From Rhabdophis nuchalis (Eukaryota; Chordata; Lepidosauria; Squamata; Natricidae): 64,000 nucleotides of DNA. How positions within the stretch are numbered: the stretch's first letter is position 1; each line of letters starts with the position of its first letter. The notes under the pieces are model-generated. The model did not search any database. It saw nothing but the letters and a program-made list of their open reading frames with translations, and was not told the origin of the DNA. This document shows, in pieces, positions 11,844 through 22,300 of this stretch. Position numbers and translations under genes: made by a program. Location of the stretch: positions 14,713,501-14,777,500 of the forward strand of contig CM077649.1 of NCBI GenBank assembly GCA_039707465.1. The letters are read 5' to 3'.

Positions 11844-13103
11844 CAGTGGTACCTCGGTTCACGAACGCCTCTCTTCACGACCAATTCGGTTTACGACCAA
11901 AAATTTCCCAAAAAATGTGCCCCGGTTCACAAACACCGTTTCGGTTCACGAACGGAAAAGTGGAGATGGAGCAAACCGCGTGCGGCTGCCAGCATGACTT
12001 TCGCCCGTCTCTTTCTGGGCTCTGCGAGTGAAGGGGACGGGTGTGTGTGTGGAAGCGAGGGCAGGAGGGGAGGAGCCCGGCCGGGCTCCGCAACTGAGGG
12101 GCGATGGAACAAACCGCGCGCGGCTGCCAGCATGACTTTCGCCCGTCTCTTTCTGGGCTCTGCGAGTGAAGGGGACGGGTGTGTGTGTGGAAGCGAAGGC
12201 AGGGGGGGAGGAGCTGCCTTCCCGGCCGGCCCTCCGCAGCTGAGGGGCGATGGAACAAACCGCGCGCGGCTGCCAGCATGACTTTCGCCCATCTCTTTCT
12301 GGGCTCTGCGAGTGAAGGGGACGGGTGTGTGTGTGGAAGCGAAGGCAGGGGGGGAGGAGCTGCCTTCCCGGCCGGGCTCCGCAGCTGAGGGGCGATGGAA
12401 CAAACCGCGCGCGGCTGCCAGCATGACTTTCGCCTGTCTCTTTCTGGGCTCGGCGCTTCTGCTTCTCGGGACACTTCCCGAAGCCAGCAGCCCCGCGGCC
12501 AGCCACTCCGCTTCTCCGTCTTATTCGTCGGTCGCCTCTCGGGGTCCGGACCCGCCGCCGCCGCCGCGCTCCCCGCCGTTCCACCCTCACCAGCCCGGCG
12601 GCGGCGGGTCCGGACCCCGAGAGGCGACCGACGAATAAGACGGAGAAGCGGAGTGGCTGGCCGCGGGGATGCTGGCTTCGGGAAGCGTCCCGAGAAGCAG
12701 AAGCGCCGAGCCCAGAAAGAGACAGGCGAAAGTCATGCTGGCAGCTGCGCGCGGTTTGTTCCATCGCCCCTCAGCTGCGGAGCCCGGCCGGGAAGGCAGC
12801 TCCTCCCCCCCTGCCTTCGCTTCCACACACACACCTGTCCCCTTCACTCGCAGAGCCCAGAAAGAGACGGGCGAAAGTCATGCTGGCTTGCTCCATCGCC
12901 CCTCAGCTGCTTTACATTGAACCCTATGGGAAACTGACTTCGCGAACAGAGTCAGTTCAAGAATCACGACCAAAAAACAAGGTCAGAACGGATTAACCGG
13001 ATTTACATTGAACCCTATGGGAAATTGTGCCTTGGAGCACAACCAATTCGGTTCGCGACCAGAGTCATTTCACCAATTAAGTTCGTGAACCGAGGTACCA
13101 CTG
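11844..13103 (+). mobile_element. Foldback Tigger-like element with CAGTGGTACC ends
   Basis: Terminal inverted repeats CAGTGGTACCTCGGTTCACG at the left and its complement at the right, bounded by TA on both sides, point to a TcMar-Tigger-type element of 1.26 kb. The interior is GC-rich. It holds a direct tandem array of about 145-bp units on the left half, a GC-rich hairpin centred near 12580, and an inverted copy of the unit on the right half. There is no transposase frame; long frames on both strands are by-products of the repeated GC-rich unit. Confidence 0.8.
11960..12440. repeat. About 145-bp minisatellite inside foldback element
   Basis: The phrase GATGGAACAAACCGCG recurs near 12103, 12250 and 12394, with a diverged first copy near 11966. 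The shared unit contains GGCTGCCAGCATGACTTTCG and a GGGTGTGTGTGTGGAAGCGA stretch. An inverted copy of part of the unit occurs near 12715-12900. Confidence 0.85.
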
Positions 13104-13139
13104 TAGTATGGTTCACAATTCAAGTTTAACTTGACAAGA

Positions 13140-13255
13140 ATATTTATTTTATTTTTATTTACTGCATTTGTTAAGGCCACTGATCTCCGCGATGACGTCG
13201 AGAGGCTTACAATATGTCCAATAAATATGCTAAAAACACAACTAAAAACCATATG
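13140..13255 (-). mobile_element. LINE 3'-end fragment (minus strand)
   Basis: A TTTATTTTATTTTTATTTACTGC start followed by a degraded AGAGGCTTACAATAT block resembles the minus-strand 3' end of the L2/CR1-type LINEs. Confidence 0.45.
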
Positions 13256-13445
13256 ACTGCCCCAAAAATTTATTTTTCTATAGCTATATCTAATATTCTA
13301 TACTTTCTATATACTATTCTCTTGTAGAAGGCCAGTATGTTTACAAGGATTTTAAAAATAATCTCACGATAATACTAATAATGCTTAAAAACCATAATTT
13401 ATAATTCATATAAAGCAGAAAAGCAAAACGATGATTACAAATCAG

Positions 13446-13692
13446 TCCTAAAGCTTTTGTTATCCCTACCCTTGGCTGGCCTAGGGTAATTTTAATTAGT
13501 TATAGTGTTAAGGGGTTTTAGGGACAGTTTTTAGTTTTTATAGATGTTTTTAGCGCAGGATATGTTTAATTGTGATTTTAAATTTTGTACTCTGTTTGTG
13601 TTTATTGTTTTTTAATTTTCCTGTGTCCCGCCTCGAGTCCCTCTGGGGAGAGAGAGCGGGCTATAAATAAAAATTTATTATTATTATTATTA
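13446..13692 (+). mobile_element. L2-clade LINE 3'UTR
   Basis: Contains the family 3'UTR (GGGGTTTTAGGGACAG, TTTTAAATTTTGTA) and the terminal hairpin CGCCTCGAGTCCC / GGGGAGAGAGAGCGGGC, then a (TTA)n tail ending at 13692. Confidence 0.82.
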
Positions 13693-15480
13693 TAAACTAA
13701 GAAGTAAACAGGGACTGATTGATTTCTTTAAAAAAATAAACCCTAATCCAAACTCTCACATTTTAACATGAACTATAAGGAGCTGCTTTTGAAAGGAGTT
13801 CAAATTACTAATCAGGGCTAGTTTTAGTTAGCAAGTTAATCATACATCACAACAGCATTATCAATACAAGGTAATCTGACAAAAAAAAAAATTAAAAATA
13901 ATAAATACATAAATTTAAAAAAACAAAAAACCCTCAAAGGGCAGTCTCAATGGACCACTATGTCTTTTTCTGCTGCTAATTTTCTATGTTTCTATTTCCT
14001 GGCACAATTCAGGAAGATATTCATAAAACTTTACATAATTTGACCTTATTTGAAATACCAACTATATAAAAGTTTTGTAAGGTTTTATATATAAAATCCA
14101 TATTATTTGAAAAGCCGAATTTAATATCATCCTGCCTGGGTTTTCAGACTCTGCCTTATGAAAAGCTGCCTACAGTATTCGAGGTTGGTTTAAATTTATC
14201 TTATTGGCTTCTTTGTAATTTACTGGATTTTGTATTCATACTTTATTAACAACTATGGGGAGTAGCTGTGGTTGGAAAGACAAGATATATATTCAATAAA
14301 ATAGTCGAAACTCAGTGCATGGAGTAGCTTTTGCTAATTTTACCAGCTAGGCAGCATGGATTCAATTTAAAGGGCTATTTAAAATGCAGGGTGCAATGTT
14401 TAAAATCCTAAACAGACTACAGAAAGGTGCAAAATCAGAATGCCCTAATCTGAGGTACTGTAAATATTTCAGACTATAAGCACCATAGATTTCAGCCAAG
14501 GATAAAAATGCTGATTCAGCCAAACAAAGTTTGTTCAACACATACTTTGGGCTTCTGCTTGAGAAAGGATAACTATGTTCTGCAATAAATCTTCATAAAA
14601 CTCACTCAAATTTAAAAGACAATTGCTAGATGTAACAGTGTTTTAGCGTTCAAGTGCATCATCTAGAATTCCCTATTCAAGAATAGTTTCCATTTCCATT
14701 TTAAAACTATCAGCGACTTTGTATTTGCTCTAAGTTTTATTTTTCATAATTTATACTCAAACTTACTATTGTTCAGTTTTATTTTAATATATGATACAGC
14801 ATTTGAAACTTTAGCTGAAATACATTTAAGCTTTCCTACTGGTTAATTTTTCTATGTTGTTACTTTATATGCAGTTTAATGGTTTTTTTTATATTGCCTG
14901 TTTGTAACTTTTTGTACTTTTTGAAAGTTGCCAGATCCTGCCTCTCAAACTTCATTTTTGGAGCAGACCGATGGCTTCTTGCTTGCCTTATCATTACAAT
15001 CTAATTTCTGTATGCTATACTATCTCGTTTCCACTCAATTAACAGTATAAGAAATAAGATGTTTATAAAAGATAAGTTCCCTGGAGGATCATTTTGAAAA
15101 AAATGAGAAACAATAACTTGTTTAACGCATGAAGGAAACTGACTTAATCCCTAATGCAGCAGATGCCATGTTTTCTGTCTGTTCCATCTAACAGTAAAGT
15201 TAGATTCCTGAAGAAAGAGACAATTCTTAAAACTGGAGGCAACAAGATGCTCTGCATCCCTATGCTAAATCATGCCCATAGGTACTTACCCCTCTCATAA
15301 ACGCTGACATTTCATCTTCTAACTTTGGAACTATACTATTGAGCACAAGATACACTGCAGTGCCTTTCATTCATTGGATATTACCATTCAACTAGTTATC
15401 TGGGGTTTTTCATTTTTAATACCCGTCATCAAAATCAAATCTGGCCACAATACGTGTTGGAAGCATTTTCACTAGAGTGA
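13693..15480. other. AT-rich intronic sequence, nothing recognised
   Basis: No exon or repeat family that I can support. Confidence 0.5.
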
Positions 15481-15481
15481 G

Positions 15482-15484
<3 letters not shown>

Positions 15485-15513
<29 letters not shown>
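15485..15513. repeat. (TG)n microsatellite
   Basis: An uninterrupted TG run, followed shortly by a G-run at 15534-15546. Confidence 0.9.
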
Positions 15514-15515
<2 letters not shown>

Positions 15516-15750
15516 CTTTCTTGGATACAGGCTGGGGGGGGGGGGGCGGTACCAGACAGTGCAAGGCCAGGCAGATGCAAAGATGCAGAGGCTATTTTTT
15601 TTTTACTAGTATTTCTTTGGCCAGGAAATGCCAGAGCCTAATGTAAATGAGATTCCTCTCCATGAGCCATGGCTGTTAGGGACAACAGTTCATGGATTTA
15701 CCCAGCACTGTAGTCTAGGAGGCTTATCCAGTTATTTGCCTGCGTTACTA

Positions 15751-15871
<121 letters not shown>

Positions 15872-16600
15872 GGTTATATATATATAATCTTCCAGGGAGT
15901 TGATCAGAACCGATACAATACAAACAGGCTGATTCATAAAGCCACGCAAGAGAGGCGTTGACACCCTTTTCATAGACGAGGCAGGGCACTCGCTTGTCCG
16001 AACTGGCCACCAGCCATGCAGAGAGCGAGAGAGAGAACAGGGCCCGTCTTTCCAGCACACCCTTTGGCTCCGGCTCCTTCCATCTATTCCCCCCCATCCC
16101 CGCACTAGAGAGTCAAAAAAAGGTTCACCCAGCGGGACCCGCGCCCGCATCGTCCCTAGTCATAAATAAATGAATGAATGGATAAATAAAGCAATCACGG
16201 CCACCAGAGAAGAGCTCCAGATGCGCGATAGAGGTCACTGTCCACTTGGGGGGGGGGGTGATGCGATGAAGAAAGAGCGGGGCTGGGAGGAAAGGGGACG
16301 AGGCAGAAGGCGAGAATCTGGAAGCCATCGGGAGGAAGGGATGGGGGGGGGGGGGAAACACAGCCCCGGAGACACAGAAGGCAGAAGGGGGACGCCGTCT
16401 GCGGCCCCAACCGGGCAGCCCTGGGAAAGACCCGTAGCAAAGCCTTGGGGAAGGGGCTGGGTGCCCCCCCCCTTTCCTCCTCCTCCTCCTCCAAAGCGCC
16501 TGCGCTCACCTCCCCCGATTGACCCCTGCGCTCTCCCCCCCCCCTCCCCGAGTCCAGCCCTTTTCCCTCAGCCCGAGTCCCTTCCACTCCCTGCCGTTAC

Positions 16601-16880
16601 CTCATTCTCTATCGGTCTCGGGGGTCCTCCTCACAATCTCGGCCAGGGCGGTGTGGAGACGGCTGGGCAGCAAAGGCCATCGCCTCCGCCAAACGCACCA
16701 TTCCCGTCCCTCCCGCGCCCGCTCCTCCTCCTCCTCCTCCTCCTGCCGCTGCTGCTTTAACCGCCGCCGCCTCTTTAGAGCCACCGCCGTCTCGGGGAGA
16801 AAGGAGGGGGAGGGAGGAGGGAAAAGACCCGCCTTCCCGGCTTCTTCTTCTCCCTCTCACCCGCCCGCTGTATTACTGCG
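16601..16880 (-). other. ITSN1: Probable ITSN1 5'UTR exon 1
   Basis: On the minus strand a donor-like GAATGAG/GTAACG junction occurs at 16601/16600, inside the GC-rich island and upstream of the ITSN1 coding exon. An alternative donor GGGAG/GTGAGC lies near 16508. The 5' end is set arbitrarily at the edge of the GC-rich segment. The exon is inferred from position and one donor only. Confidence 0.4.
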
Positions 16881-17055
16881 CAACGCGGAGAGAGAGAGAC
16901 CAATCCGCGGACAGCCAACCGAGTTTTCCCCTCCCCTTTCCCAAATGACGGACATTCCCTTCCACCAGTAGGAAAGGCGGAAAGGCCGCCCAATGGATCG
17001 CTGTGAGCGCCGATTCAGACGATGCCTGAGGGGGACTTTCGACTTTTGCACGTAT

Positions 17056-17093
17056 CGTTCGCTACGGTTGCAAAACGGTAGCCGTAGCGAACG
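17056..17093. repeat. 12-bp perfect inverted repeat in the promoter
   Basis: CGTTCGCTACGG at 17056-17067 and its exact complement CCGTAGCGAACG at 17082-17093, separated by 14 bases. It lies about 25 bp upstream of the TATA-like sequence on the CRYZL1 side. Confidence 0.9.
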
Positions 17094-17124
17094 TGGGAAA
17101 CGATAGAAGGGAAAGGTATATAGG

Positions 17125-17576
17125 GCTGACGTGCCAGCCCAGGGAAGGTCGTTAGAACTTGTTTGTCGATCAGGAAAAAAAGTACACATAACCTCGAATG
17201 CCATTCAAACCAAAGCCCTCGGGTTTTCAACGTGTCCGCTCCGACTTTTCCACCTTCAGCAATTGGCGGGGGGGTGCTCAGAACTGAAACCAGATGATTA
17301 GCCAGAGTAACCGGGAAATGTAGTCGTTTTTAATTCAGAGACTCAAAAAGAGTCGGGGAAACGCTCCAAGATACGTCTGAATGGAAGATTCTTGGCCGAC
17401 GGTCCCGCCTCCCCTCTGAGCGACGGTCGGGTTGGCCAATTAAACAGTGGCCTTTTCAGGGAACCCTTATTTGTAGGATTTGGCAATCGGCGTTTCCGCT
17501 CCCGCGAGAATAAAAGAGGGGCCTCCAAGAGGTAATGGGCTTGGCGAGGCAGTCGCGGACTCTTTTTCTCGCGTGG
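17125..17576 (+). other. CRYZL1: Probable CRYZL1 5'UTR exon 1 region
   Basis: The CRYZL1 coding start lies in an exon that begins at 19241 after an AG acceptor, so a non-coding first exon must lie upstream. Candidate donors in the CpG island are AAGAG/GTAATG at 17531/17532 and CGTGG/GTGAGG at 17576/17577. Neither the start nor the donor in use can be fixed from sequence alone. Confidence 0.35.
17311..17324 (-). promoter_or_regulatory. ZNF143/SBS-like site
   Basis: On the minus strand this reads ACTACATTTCCCGG, close to the core of the ZNF143 (Staf) site ACTACAATTCCC, a common element of CpG-island bidirectional promoters. One central mismatch. Binding is inferred, not shown. Confidence 0.45.
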
Positions 17577-17764
17577 GTGAGGGGTGGTAGACGTGTGAAC
17601 GGCAGGGAGGGAAGGTTGCGGTGCAGCTGAAGCCGTAACCCTCTCGTAATCACAGATAAGCCAAATCTGTTACGGCGTGGCTTCCATCTCAAAATTTAGG
17701 TGAACAAAAATATCTTTTAGGTAATAGGAATCCACATATTACGCTAAGCTGTAACATAAATGGT

Positions 17765-18505
17765 GTTTACCCTTAGCTTACAATAGGATTGTTTAGGATT
17801 GGCCTGGTGTATTGTGTGAATTCAGGTTTTATGATTTGTAAACCATGGTTTAGGGCAGGGGTCTGCAAAGTGGGCTCTTTTAAGACTGGTGGACTTCAAC
17901 TCCCAGAATTCCCCAGCCAGCCATGCTGGCTGGGGAATTCTGGGAGTTGAAGTCCACCAGTCTTAAAAGAGCCAACTTTGCAGACCCCTGATTTAGGGTT
18001 ATCTTTTGATTCAGCGAAGAGTAATGTGTTAATTCAGACGCTGAATGGTGGTTTTGTATAGTAACCCCAAATATAAACTCACAAAAATATTTCCTCGTTG
18101 GCCCAATGAAAAGTTGCGCGCGCACACAATGGATTAATCTGTAAATAAAGTAACTGATTTATTCAAACCTATTTTTGAGTTATTAGGTATCTGTAAAATC
18201 GGCTCAGCACTATAAAAACCGGATATCCCACAACTCAAAAATAGGTTTGAATAAATCAGTTACTTTATTTACAGATTAATCCATTGTGTGCGCGCGCAAC
18301 TTTTCATTGGGCCAACGAGGAAATATTTTTGTGAGTTTATATTTGGGGTTACTATACAAAACCCCCATTCAGCGTCTGAATTTACACATTACTCTTCGCT
18401 GAATCAAAAGGTAACCCTAAACTATGGTTTACAAATCATAAAGCCTGAATTCACACAATACACCAGACCAATCCTAAACAATCCTATTGTACGCTAAGGG
18501 TAAAC
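17765..18505. repeat. Large near-perfect palindrome (about 275-bp arms)
   Basis: The arm at 18232-18505 is the reverse complement of 17765-18181 once the inserted MITE at 17856-17990 and its duplicated target are removed. The arms meet around a 50-bp spacer at 18182-18231. I see only scattered mismatches by eye. Both arms carry the same short open frame (MRAQLFIGPTRKYF at its start), which I regard as non-coding. The palindrome lies in CRYZL1 intron 1, just outside the promoter CpG island. Confidence 0.92.
17856..17990. mobile_element. Palindromic hAT-like MITE (copy 1)
   Basis: A 135-bp element with CAGGGGTCTGCAAAG ends whose two halves are nearly perfect inverted repeats. The flanks GTTTAGGG (17848-17855) and ATTTAGGG (17991-17998) are an 8-bp duplication with one mismatch. 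The empty target is preserved in the other arm of the palindrome (near 18412-18430). Confidence 0.93.
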
Positions 18506-18953
18506 CTAGCTAGATAGAAAAAATACTGCTAATTTATGTAATTGTACAGAAAATGCACTTTGGATCCATTGCTATGTTGCTTACTATTTACCATTTTGAA
18601 AGGAATAACACTGATGCATAGTTAATAGGTTTTTTTTGAATGAATCAAATTCTTTCGATTTGCACAACAGGCAATCATAAACTTACCATGTTGGATGTAT
18701 TGTGCAGCACATTGAATCATAAACTAATCACAGATGCATTTTTATAACAGTTGCTTTTGGAGAGAGGGATGGCTATACAAATTTAATAAATAAAATAAAT
18801 AGCATCACAAACTAGTGTCCAATGAGGAGGTAACATACTTCTGTGAGCATGTTATTCGACCTAACAGATGTCGCATAACAATTTGGCATCAGTTTTGGAA
18901 TGGGAAATAATACAGAAATACCACCTCTTTTACCTGCATATGTAATGTGTAGG

Positions 18954-19069
18954 CAGGGGTCTGCAAAGTTGGCTCTTTTAAGACTGGTGGACTTCAACTC
19001 CTAGCTGGCTGGGGAATTCTGGGAGTTGAAAGCCACCAGGCTTAAAAGAGCCAACTTTGCAGACCCCTG
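18954..19069. mobile_element. Palindromic hAT-like MITE (copy 2)
   Basis: Same family and ends (CAGGGGTCTGCAAAGTTGGC). The central part has lost some bases. The flanks share GTGTAGG, consistent with a degraded 8-bp duplication. Confidence 0.9.
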
Positions 19070-19246
19070 GTGTAGGTTAACAACCACAAACTTTTTTGGG
19101 GTAAAACTTTTAAATTTACCAAAACTTACCAAAAATTTTAGATAGAAATTGCTTAGGGCTACTGTATCTTACCTGAAGATTTTCTAACATCTGAGTTTTA
19201 TAGTAACAGATACTTTATTTTCTTCTCCCAAATTTTAAAGATCACT

Positions 19247-19309
19247 ATGAAAGGCTTATTTTGGCAGCAGAATTCTGAAAAGGAAAGAGAGTTCATCTTC
19301 CTGGAAAAG
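19247..19309 (+). CDS. CRYZL1: CRYZL1 coding exon 1 (exon 2), residues 1-21
   Basis: The exon begins at 19241 after a TTTTAAAG acceptor; ATG at 19247-19249. The frame reads [20 protein letters not shown] and then K, matching the family start MKGLYFQQ. Donor GTGAGT, phase 0. Confidence 0.94.
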
Positions 19310-22300
19310 GTGAGTTACGTTGCTATCTTACCCATCTATTCAGAGTTCTTTATTCAGTCAGGGACTGATATTTTCCCAGTGTTAAATTGAAGCTATCTAG
19401 CCACCTAAATCATGTCTTTTTGCTTGTTTGATCTTAAGCAGCCCTTTGATTGCAGCTCTAAATCTTAAGCTTAAAGCCTCTCCAATCAATAGTTACCCTA
19501 CTGTATGCACTTCACAAGAATACTATCCTGAAAATGTAATATACCTAGCAGCCACCTCTCCAATTCAACACCAACTAGTAAAAGGATAAATAAGGATGCA
19601 TTTTGTACCTGTTATTATTCAAGTTTTACAGCAGTGTGGTGGTAGGTTATTTCATCAAAACTGGGATATAGACATGCTTAGGGTATACTACTTTATATGC
19701 ATATAATACTATCTACCCGTGATGGCGAACCTATTTCTTAGAGCATGCAAGGCGTTGCCCTGCCAGCTCCAGCACGCATGTTTTTTGCCCTCTGGAAGCT
19801 TCAGGGAAGCTCTTGAAGCCTCTGGAGGTGGTTTTCACCCTCCCCAGGCTCCTAGAAAGCCTCTGGAGCCTAGGGAGGGCAAAAAAAGCATGCCAAAAGT
19901 AGGGGGTCGCGCACATAGCATTAGGGGTGTGGCACGCCCACACACAACCCCCCTGTGTTCCCCCCACTTTTGGCACGCAAGCCAAAAAAGTTTAGCCATC
20001 ACTGCTATATACTATAATAATATTGCAGATACCAGTTGGCCATATGGGAACACACCTATTTCTATAAGGAACACTTTTTACAGATTAACTATAAGAAAAT
20101 AAAGGTCATGCATTTGTGTTTAAAAAATGGACTTTGAGCCTCGGGAAGCATATGTTCCATTTGTTAACACTCTGGGCTTATTACTGCAATATTTGGAGAA
20201 ATGACAGGCTTATACTGCCTAGGTTTATTTATTTATTCAATTTATATCCCGCCCTTCTCCAACAGGACCCAGGGCGGCGCACAGGAATTTAAAACAACAT
20301 ACAAAAATAGTACCAAATATATAAAATTAAAAAACCTATTAAATGACAAAAAACCTGCACTAAAACCAAATTAAAATCCCCCATTTAAAACTGTCTAATA
20401 TTTGTCCCAGCGGAGGCTATGTTAGGCCGGCTTGATGAAATAAGTGTGTTTTTAAACACCGGCGGAAGAGGTGGAGGTCGATGATAGTGCGGAGTTCAGG
20501 GGGTAGGTCGTTCCACAGGGCAGGGCCCGCCACAGAGAAGGCCCTTCCCCTGGGTGTCGCCAGCCGGCATTGTCCGGCCGATGGCACCCTGAAAAGGCCC
20601 TCTCTGTGGGAGCGTATCGGTCTAAGGGATGTATGGGGCAGGAGACGGTCTCGCATATAACTAGGTCCCGAGCCATGGAGCGCTTTGAAGATGGTCGTCA
20701 AAACCTTGAAGCGCACCCGAAAGACCACAGGAAGCCAGTGCAGCTCGCGCAGGATCGGTGTTATCGGTGTTATCTGGGAGCATCTAGGGGCTCCCGTAAT
20801 CACCCGCGCGGCTGCATTCTGGACTAGCTGTAGCTTTCGAGTGCACCTCAAGGGAAGCCCCATGTAGAGAGCATTGCAGTAGTCCAGTCGGGATGTCAAA
20901 GGTTGCTTTGGATGTTCAGAAGAGTTCAGAAGTAGGTGTACCAGATGCAATGAAACTTTTTGAAACCAAGACATTGACACAAGTCCCAGACAAAACCCAA
21001 CTAAACCCAGGCATCAACTATTACAAACCAGAAAAACTATTTCTAAGATAAATGAAACAATATTGTCCATGTTTAGAGGCAGAGCTCCTAAAATTGAAAC
21101 AATTGTGTCTAACTATTTGTGTTTAAATATCAAACAAATTTAAATTTTCAAGCTCAAGATCTGATGCATCCTATTCTGACAGGCATTTTTTTCTTCATGG
21201 AAACAACAAATAAAGGATAAATGACAAAAAATTGAATTTTTACCTGAGGTGCTGATGAGCTTGGGACAAGAAAATGTTACTTATTTCTCAGGCAGCAAAA
21301 TCCCAATGCAGAATTACAAACTGAATATAGTATGCTCTCACACACATGACAACTAGGTTAGAATAAAATTTTGTTTATGTTTCAACATACTTTAGCCAAC
21401 CTATAAATAATACATTTAATAGGGGTTTTATGCTATTGAAGTTCAATATCTTGCCATCAGCTTTGCTTTCTAATTTTATTTTCTAAATTTCAAAAAATTA
21501 TCTATGCAGAAATGTTTTGTCCTTAAAAGGATAAAACTATCAAATCATAGACTCATATTTTACTCTATTGTAATTCTGTCTGAGTTATTAAAAATTGGCT
21601 CCGAATACTTCTGTATGCTCTTTGGACAGACTTGTATATACGAGACCGCCTCCTGCCCCATACATCCCTTCGTCTGATCCGCTCCCACAGAGAGGGTCTT
21701 CTCCGGGTGCTGTCGGCTGGGCAATGCCGGTTGGTGACACCCAGGGGAAGGGCCTTCTCTGTGGCGGGCCCGGCCCTCTGGAACGACCTACCCCCCAACC
21801 TTCGCACTATCTCGGACCTCCACCTCTTCCGCCAACGTCTTAAGACGCATTTATTCCAACAAGCCGGCCTAGGATAGCCCCCCGTTTCTGACTTTTTAAA
21901 CATAAATTATAATTTGGTAAGGTTTTAATATGGGTTTTAGCACGGGTTTAATTAATTAATTTAATATATTTTAATTGATGTATATTGTATTTTGTGGTTT
22001 TAAATAATGCCTGTGTGCTGCCCTGGGTCCTAACAAGGAGAAGGGTGGGGTATAAATTTGATAAAATAAAATAAAAATAAAGTATATCCAGGAAGTTATA
22101 GATTGTATATTTGGTGAATAAAGATCGAAGAATAACTCACAGTAGCTAAATAAAAGCTAAATTGTAGGTTGTAGGATTTTGCTTTCTTAACAGCAACTCA
22201 CCCCAAAAGGATGGTTTCAAAGACTAAAAAAATGGTTCGATAGAGACTGCGTGCAATTAAAAAGGACATATAATATGGAGTACAGGAAAAGTAAAAAGGC

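Larger units (their letters stand above)
15930..17650. promoter_or_regulatory. CpG-island bidirectional promoter, ITSN1 (-) / CRYZL1 (+)
   Basis: GC content and CpG density rise sharply here compared with the AT-rich flanks. CCAAT boxes are visible at 16900-16904 and 17436-17440, poly-CCT/CCG tracts at 16480-16800, and a TATA-like TATATA at 17117-17122. The block lies between the ITSN1 coding start (minus strand, to the left) and the CRYZL1 coding start (plus strand, to the right). This is the arrangement of the divergent pair in human, so it most likely holds both transcription starts. Exact starts cannot be read from sequence. Confidence 0.8.

Noticed and set aside
11875..12937. Several 150-270 codon frames on both strands
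   Set aside because: They come from a GC-rich minisatellite and its inverted copy inside a foldback element; the same peptides occur in repeated and mirrored order and match no family.
16170..16971. 130-196 codon frames in the CpG island
   Set aside because: Stop-poor GC-rich promoter sequence with no recognisable domain on either strand.
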